From Ktedonobacter racemifer DSM 44963 (lineage in GTDB: Bacteria; Chloroflexota; Ktedonobacteria; Ktedonobacterales; Ktedonobacteraceae): DNA of 64,000 bases. The stretch's first letter is position 1. Every line of letters begins with the position of its first letter. A program made the position numbers and the translations under genes. Under the pieces are notes generated by a model, which was given only the letters and a program-made list of their open reading frames with translations, searched no databases and was not told the origin of the DNA. Shown one piece after another: positions 59,528 through 64,000 of the stretch. The DNA is taken from the NCBI RefSeq assembly GCF_000178855.1, contig NZ_ADVG01000002.1, positions 2,170,001 through 2,234,000 of the forward strand. The letters are read 5' to 3'.

Positions 59528-59896
59528 ATGAGACGAATGCCAACAGGAACGCTTGTTTGGAGTCTCAAGCGCTATACCAAAAATGCCAACTTGTGGGACC
59601 GCGCCTGCTTCAAGTGCAAGCAAAAGGTTCCCGTCTTTGAGTATGAACTTCGGGATGAACAGGGGCGAACACTTTTTCACTTTCTCTGTGAGGAATGCGC
59701 GCAGAAGAAACTTGCGGAATGGCTTCAATGTACAGAGAGTCCCGACTATATAGCTCTTGGCTACCAGACAGATTTTGATATCGCGACCGTATTCTTTGAA
59801 CAAAAAAATGAAGGCGAAACCCTGCTCCTGACACGTTGGAGCAAGGAACAACGGCGGCGCAGACTCCAAATAGAGACTGATAAAAACGCTCAATAA
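59528..59896 (+). CDS. Zinc-finger protein of unknown function
   Basis: 122 aa. CFKC (residues 27-30) and CEEC (54-57) two C-x2-C pairs around a beta hairpin (VFEYELRDEQGRTLFHFL) make a zinc ribbon. GGAAGAGAAG precedes the ATG. Basic C-terminal helix (KEQRRRRLQ). Confidence 0.65.
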   Translation: MRRMPTGTLVWSLKRYTKNANLWDRACFKCKQKVPVFEYELRDEQGRTLFHFLCEECAQKKLAEWLQCTESPDYIALGYQTDFDIATVFFEQKNEGETLLLTRWSKEQRRRRLQIETDKNAQ

Positions 59897-59916
59897 TAAA
59901 TAAAGGAGCCATAGGC

Positions 59917-60639
59917 ATGACTTACACACGCCAAAACAGTGTTGAAGAGCAGCGAGAAGCCTCTCACCAGGCCAGTCGCATTACTACTCTTTGTGAACAA
60001 TTCTACATTACACTCGATGCTATTGATTGGCAATATCTGGGCATGCAGGCTCCGGTAAAAGTGGACGGTATTACTATCGCGACCCTTCAAGTTCTCAGCC
60101 AACGTGCGAGTGATGACATCCTGCGCCAGATACAAATGAAGCTCTTCGAACATGCTGCTCTAGAAGCTATTCACGCTCCATCAAGTCTGAAGGCGCTCAT
60201 ATGGTCTCCGATCGAGGTCCTACAGCCCCAGACATTTTTACAACTTTGGGTTGTAACGATGGAAACGGGTGAGCGTGTCCCAGTCATTGAATCGCTCAAA
60301 GATGGGCATCGTGTCTACGAACACTATAAATTTGATGGAAGTCATGAGCAGTTTCTCCAACTCTTTGGCCCGCTCGGCAATGGGAAGCTTCCTCTTGGAG
60401 AGAGGGTTACCATCCAGGTGCGAGAAAATCAATATACAGGAGAAATCATACACATCCTTCCCCTCGGCAAAAATCCTACCTATCGCAAAAACGCCTCAAA
60501 GCACGCTACAGCGTCAGAGCAGATATTCTTCAAGGATCTGATCGAAAGATATATGGTTGACTGTCACAACGGTTTTCCCTACATTGTGAATCAGACACAA
60601 ATTGTTGCTAATGTACCTGTGAGCGAACTGTCGGAATAA
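59917..60639 (+). CDS. Uncharacterised 240-aa protein
   Basis: Soluble alpha/beta protein, no cysteine motif or membrane helix. AAAGGAG is 12 bases upstream of the ATG; 20 bases after the zinc-finger gene, hence cotranscribed. A strand-rich centre (TIQVRENQYTGEIIHILPLG) stands out. No family recognised. Confidence 0.6.
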   Translation: MTYTRQNSVEEQREASHQASRITTLCEQFYITLDAIDWQYLGMQAPVKVDGITIATLQVLSQRASDDILRQIQMKLFEHAALEAIHAPSSLKALIWSPIEVLQPQTFLQLWVVTMETGERVPVIESLKDGHRVYEHYKFDGSHEQFLQLFGPLGNGKLPLGERVTIQVRENQYTGEIIHILPLGKNPTYRKNASKHATASEQIFFKDLIERYMVDCHNGFPYIVNQTQIVANVPVSELSE

Positions 60640-60669
60640 ACCAGGGGCTGACTTTTCAGCCCCTGGTTT
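60638..60669 (+). terminator. Hairpin after the 240-aa gene
   Basis: AAACCAGGGGCTGA/TCAGCCCCTGGTTT with a CTTT loop, starting inside the stop codon, followed by G and AT-rich sequence. Confidence 0.75.
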
Positions 60670-60689
60670 GGAACAATTTCCTCTTCCAC

Positions 60690-60830
60690 CTACAGTACTT
60701 GCTGGTTGGACAACCCGGTCAGTTGTTCGCTGAGTTGTTGGAGCCGACGACGAGCTGCCAGATCATAGGCCTGCGAGTGTGCCCGCGCGTGCCGCCGCTG
60801 GTCAAAGTATTTGAGAGACGCGCTCCCCAA
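60690..60830 (-). CDS. Possible 46-aa protein or gene remnant downstream of SDR
   Basis: TTG start adjoining the SDR stop codon; reads ...KYFDQRRHARAHSQAYDLAARRRLQQLSEQL..., Arg/Gln-rich helix. No ribosome binding site. It could be a coupled mini-gene or the 3' scrap of a lost gene. Confidence 0.3.
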   Translation of the reverse strand: MGSASLKYFDQRRHARAHSQAYDLAARRRLQQLSEQLTGLSNQQVL

Positions 60831-61559
60831 TTACCAGGATGACCTGATCCGCGCTCCTCCATCACAATCAATGATTGTACTGGTCATAAACGTGTTACTA
60901 ATCAGCATAGTAATGACCTGGGCCACATCCTCCGGGCGTCCAACGCGCTTAGCTGGAGTGATAGCTACGGAATGCGCAAAGAATGCCTCGCGCATTTCCT
61001 CCGGCAGGTCACCCCAGAAAGGAGTTGCGACCCCTCCGGGTGCGACGGCGTTGACACGCAAGGGCTGCAATTCCAGTGCAAGTGTGGGAACCATGGCTTC
61101 CAGCGCCCCGTTGACAGCCGCGAATCCGGAGGCGCCAGCGAAAGCGATGTGGGCCGTGACAGCACTGACGATAGTCAGAGAACCATCCTTGCGTAAGAAA
61201 TCGAGACTGGCCTGCGCCGCGATCAATTGCGGCCAGAACTTGGTTTCAAACCCTTGACGAAGCATGTCAAAATCAAGCGTGCGGAACTCTCCCGCTCCCA
61301 CGTTGCTCGCTAGAGTCAGGACAAGATGGTCAAAGGTACCAATGCGATCGAAGAAGTTGCGCGTCTCTTCACGCGAGGTTGCGTCTACGACCTCACCGGT
61401 GACAGAGCCTTTAAGAATGGCGAGCGCCCTTGTCACTTTTTCCGGAGAGCGTCCGGCGATAATGATATTCGCTCCGGCCTCAGCCAGAAGGTGAGCCGTT
61501 GCCAGTCCAATCCCGGACGTTCCGCCGAGAATCACAATGCGCTGATCCCTCAAGTCCAT
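60831..61559 (-). CDS. SDR-family protein lacking the canonical Tyr-x3-Lys pair
   Basis: 242 aa. Cofactor loop GGTSGIG and SAVTAH (Ser region) are present, but where YxxxK belongs the sequence reads GFAAVNGALEA: Phe and Asn. The C-terminal IIDCDGG is normal. Members of this subgroup are often paired with TetR regulators; the catalytic mechanism may differ or activity may be lost. Divergent from a TetR gene with a palindromic operator in its promoter. Confidence 0.88.
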   Translation of the reverse strand: MDLRDQRIVILGGTSGIGLATAHLLAEAGANIIIAGRSPEKVTRALAILKGSVTGEVVDATSREETRNFFDRIGTFDHLVLTLASNVGAGEFRTLDFDMLRQGFETKFWPQLIAAQASLDFLRKDGSLTIVSAVTAHIAFAGASGFAAVNGALEAMVPTLALELQPLRVNAVAPGGVATPFWGDLPEEMREAFFAHSVAITPAKRVGRPEDVAQVITMLISNTFMTSTIIDCDGGARIRSSW

Positions 61560-61645
61560 TTGATTTCCTCTTTTTCATGCTGGTTTCTCTCCCCAGCATC
61601 TGCTACAATAAACGATACGTGGCGTGTCACATTGACAATAGTTAT

Positions 61646-61673
61646 TTTATACGATACGTATCGTATATGTCAA
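61646..61673 (-). promoter_or_regulatory. SDR promoter with perfect 18-bp TetR operator
   Basis: Minus-strand TTGACA (61668-61673) and TATAAA (61646-61651), 16-bp spacer. The perfect palindrome ATACGATACGTATCGTAT (61649-61666) fills the spacer, so a bound TetR dimer would block RNA polymerase. A further half-site ACGATACGT lies at 61612-61620. Confidence 0.8.
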
Positions 61674-61701
61674 GGGAATAATTTTAGAGGAGGAAAGAGT
61701 A

Positions 61702-62304
61702 ATGTTTGAGCAGGGGAGGCCGTTAGAAACAACCGGGCCGGGCCGCCGCCGCAGCGATCAGGCCCATCAGGCCATTTTGCAAGCGGCGATTGAGGTGCTC
61801 TCCCAGGAGGGCTATCGTGCCATGACGATTGAAGCGATTGCCGCGAGGGCAGGCGTGGGGAAAAAGACCATTTATCGCTGGTGGTCTTCCAAAGCGTTCG
61901 TGACGCTTGAAGCACTGACTATGTATACCGAGGAGCATACGCCTTTTTCAGATACTGGTTCCCTGGAGGGAGATTTACTGACCTACTTTGAGCTTTCTTT
62001 CGCAGGCTTGCAGGGGAAAGCGGGAACCGCATTGAGCGGGATGACGGCTGAGGCCCAACTGGATCCGGAATTTGCGCGTGAATTTCAGCGCCTGTTTATC
62101 GTGCCACGAAAGCAAGAGCTGGTTGAGCTCTTGCAACGAGGAGTGCAAAGAGGTGAACTGGCTGCTGACACCAACCTGGATGTGCTCGCGGACCTGATTT
62201 ATGGAGCCAAATGGTATCGCTTTCTCTTGTATCCTAAGCCACTAGATGATGCGTTCGCCAAAGAAATTGTCACATTGATTCTCCGCTTGAGACCAGCAGT
62301 GTAG
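61702..62304 (+). CDS. TetR/AcrR-family transcriptional repressor
   Basis: 200 aa, AGGAGG upstream. N-terminal helix-turn-helix (ILQAAIEVLSQEGYRAMTIEAIAARAGVGKKTIYRWWSSK, about residues 27-66) and a TetR_C-type ligand domain. Probably represses itself and the divergent SDR gene through the palindrome between them. Inducer unknown. Confidence 0.93.
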   Translation: MFEQGRPLETTGPGRRRSDQAHQAILQAAIEVLSQEGYRAMTIEAIAARAGVGKKTIYRWWSSKAFVTLEALTMYTEEHTPFSDTGSLEGDLLTYFELSFAGLQGKAGTALSGMTAEAQLDPEFAREFQRLFIVPRKQELVELLQRGVQRGELAADTNLDVLADLIYGAKWYRFLLYPKPLDDAFAKEIVTLILRLRPAV

Positions 62305-62573
62305 CACTTGTAAGTGCCAATAAGAGATGTTCGCCTCTTGTCTCACGCTTCCCGTCAACTGGGTGATGCTCTGAGATTTTGTCCATACCAGAAATGCCCA
62401 CTGCCCTGTCCCTGGTAAATACATATTTTCCCTATTCCATAAAAGTGAAGGATAAGCCGATAGAGAAGTATAAAGGGTTCTGCCAAAATAGGGGCCCGTG
62501 GCCTTGCTCGCACATGAACAACATGAGACTGCTGTGTGAAAAAGGGCGAACTTTGTCCATCATTCTTCAACCT

Positions 62574-62638
62574 TTCAGGTGTTTGTAAGGTGGCATTCAT
62601 TGCTTGCAAGGAGCCTATCAGGAGCAAGACCGACAATG
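62574..62638 (+). promoter_or_regulatory. Four-half-site activator box and -10 upstream of ctaB
   Basis: Read in the gene's direction: TTTCAGG (62574), TGTAAGG (62585), TGCAAGG (62606), TATCAGG (62617), spacing 11-21-11, then 9 bases and GACAAT (62633-62638). The gap 62305-62784 otherwise holds only a GC hairpin (about 62704-62727). Confidence 0.77.
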
Positions 62639-62784
62639 AGATATGCAGCACTAGCTCTAAACAATTTAAAAAACCGTACTTTACGACAGCAATATACAGC
62701 CATTACCGCCTCGCGTGAGCGGCGGTCTTGTTCCATATTTGATTGCGGTTCCTGAAGTGACCGCGCGCTAATGAGGAGAATATT

Positions 62785-63693
62785 GTGTCACAATCCAATA
62801 CCACTCTCGCCGCACAGCCAGCCTGGCGCGCGACACTTTCCGCTTATATCAACCTGATAAAGCCACATGTCACCGTCCTGCTATTGGGCGTGACAGCCGC
62901 GACCATGGCTATCGCGGTACGCGGACTCCCTCCCCTGGGCATTACACTCGCAACCCTGCTGGGCGGCTTTATGTCAGCCGGGAGCGCAAACTGCATCAAC
63001 TGCTATATCGATCGCGACATCGACCAGATCATGGGACGGACGCAGCGCCGTTCTCTGCCCGCTGGCCGCGTCCAGCCACAGCAGGCTTTGATCTTCGGCA
63101 TTCTACTCGGGGTTGGCTCCTTCTTCCTGCTCTGGGGCCTCGTTAACCTGCTTAGCGCCGTTCTGGCTACCTCGGCGATTCTGTTCTATGTCTTCATCTA
63201 TACGCTAGGCCTCAAGCGTACTACCGCGCAAAATATCGTGATTGGTGGAGCCGCGGGCGCGGTTCCGGTCCTGGTCGGCTGGGCGGCTGTCACCAATTCA
63301 GTTTCCCTGTCAGCCATCTGGCTCTTTGCGATTATCTTCTACTGGACGCCTCCCCACTTCTGGGCGCTCTCGCTGCTGATTCAGAAAGACTATGAGAAGG
63401 CGAAAGTCCCCATGCTCCCAGTTTTGATGGGCGAGACTGAGACACGCAAGCAGATTCTGCTCTACTCGCTGCTCCTGGTCGCGGTGACCACGATTCTCTT
63501 CCTTATGGGCGCCATGGGTTACATCTTCCTGTTCAGCTCACTAATTCTGGGTGGCATCCTGGTCTATATGGCGGTCCGCCTGCTCAATGATGACGCATCG
63601 AGGAAGTGGGCGCGCACGGTCTTCTGGTACTCCAACTGCTATCTCGCGCTTATCTTCGCTGTCGCAGTCATTGACCGGGTCATTCACTTCTAA
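62785..63693 (+). CDS. ctaB: Protoheme IX farnesyltransferase (heme o synthase)
   Basis: 302 aa UbiA-family prenyltransferase, about nine membrane helices; GTG start with GAGGAG upstream. Prenyl-diphosphate sites NCYIDRDIDQIMGRTQRR and DYEKAKVPMLPV are intact. Makes heme o, precursor of heme a for the oxidase at 53.5 kb. Shares the promoter box with cox and ccm. Confidence 0.95.
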   Translation: MSQSNTTLAAQPAWRATLSAYINLIKPHVTVLLLGVTAATMAIAVRGLPPLGITLATLLGGFMSAGSANCINCYIDRDIDQIMGRTQRRSLPAGRVQPQQALIFGILLGVGSFFLLWGLVNLLSAVLATSAILFYVFIYTLGLKRTTAQNIVIGGAAGAVPVLVGWAAVTNSVSLSAIWLFAIIFYWTPPHFWALSLLIQKDYEKAKVPMLPVLMGETETRKQILLYSLLLVAVTTILFLMGAMGYIFLFSSLILGGILVYMAVRLLNDDASRKWARTVFWYSNCYLALIFAVAVIDRVIHF

Positions 63694-63700
63694 AGTCGTT

Positions 63701-63735
63701 CTTGTGTTGAGAGTGCAGCCCAGTGGCAGGTTGCA
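63701..63735 (+). terminator. Hairpin between ctaB and the SCO1-like gene
   Basis: GAGAGTGCA/TGCACTCTC stem, extendable with CTTGTG/CACAAG around a 2-nt bulge. No T tract; it may only attenuate. Confidence 0.55.
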
Positions 63736-63794
63736 CTCTCACAAGCATTCCCTTTGTCAGCAATTAACAGCATAAAGGACAGTCGAGAGAAGCT

Positions 63795-64000
63795 ATGAGT
63801 ATCCGATGGAACTGGCGTCTAGCCTCACGCCTTTCAGTATTAAGCCTGGCCGTACTGGTCGTTATCTTTGTCCTGGTCTATCAGCGAGTCTCAGCCGATA
63901 AGGCGAGCTCCGTAGACGCCCCCTCTGTCACCACGTCGGGACTCCAGGGGACAGACCTGGGCGGCGCTGCCGCTCCCGGTTTTACCTTGATTGATCAGCA
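63795..64000 (+). CDS. SCO1/SenC-like copper chaperone, 3' end outside window
   Basis: 68 codons visible: N-terminal membrane anchor (LSVLSLAVLVVIFVLVYQ, residues 13-30), a Ser/Ala linker, then AAPGFTLIDQ, the start of the SCO1/thioredoxin fold. The metal-binding CxxxC lies beyond the window, so the call rests on this beginning and on the ctaB neighbour. SCO1 loads copper into the CuA site of subunit II. Confidence 0.72.
   Translation, partial: MSIRWNWRLASRLSVLSLAVLVVIFVLVYQRVSADKASSVDAPSVTTSGLQGTDLGGAAAPGFTLIDQ

Overview
The window reads as chromosome of a Gram-positive-like, aerobic, heterotrophic Chloroflexota, most probably of the Ktedonobacteria. This is an inference from the mix of genes: zinc-ribbon/single-helix/BACON surface proteins, a complete System I cytochrome c maturation (ccm) operon with a Cys-type CcmE, an aa3-type cytochrome oxidase operon, a T-box controlled pheST operon and several kinds of small mobile DNA. 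No 16S gene or other taxonomic marker is present.

Layout. 1-2.4 kb: 3' part of a tyrosine integrase, a Doc-type toxin with a tiny translationally coupled downstream gene, and a hypothetical gene. 2.6 kb: tRNA-Pro(GGG). 2.9-6.3 kb: an ABC-2 exporter pair divergent from a degenerate ABC ATPase fused to a LytTR DNA-binding domain. 6.3-10.4 kb: T-box leader and pheS-pheT. 10.8-18.5 kb: two large BACON-repeat surface proteins, an odd 2Fe-2S ferredoxin and a zinc-ribbon membrane protein. 18.9-23.0 kb: SDR dehydrogenase, proline dehydrogenase, NlpC/P60 peptidase and serine hydrolase. 23.109-33.912 kb: a 10.8 kb integrated element with integrase, frameshifted Rep, AEP primase, HNH protein, transglycosylase, five small Cys-rich proteins and four small membrane proteins. 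It is flanked by a 14-bp direct repeat and sits inside the 5' end of a gamma-carbonic anhydrase gene. 34.4-36.5 kb: thiO and a DUF4097 protein. 36.7-45.7 kb: a ccm operon read leftward. 46.0-48.8 kb: a membrane-anchored receiver protein and a histidine kinase/receiver/winged-helix fusion. 49.7-52.4 kb: an IS200/IS605-type tnpB interrupted by a 1,326-nt ORF-less group II intron. 52.5-56.4 kb: cox operon. 57.1-60.7 kb: small uncharacterised genes. 60.8-62.3 kb: SDR and TetR pair around a perfect palindromic operator. 62.6-64.0 kb: ctaB (heme o synthase) and the start of a SCO1-like gene.

How it fits together. The ccm, cox and ctaB-SCO operons all serve assembly of a heme-copper oxidase and c-type cytochromes. 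Each is preceded by the same promoter architecture, as is the membrane-anchored receiver gene: four 7-bp half-sites spaced 11-21-11 bp, always in the same orientation to the gene and always 9 bp from a -10 box. This suggests one regulator of the PhoB/OmpR type (direct repeats replacing the -35 box). The kinase-receiver-winged-helix fusion encoded between the ccm and cox operons is the nearest candidate.

Two further structural themes run through the host DNA. Many genes end in very long perfect hairpins (up to 40 bp stems) of locus-specific sequence, and the stop codon is often inside the stem. A separate ~50-bp interspersed element folds into a closing stem with two inner hairpins and shows compensatory changes between copies.
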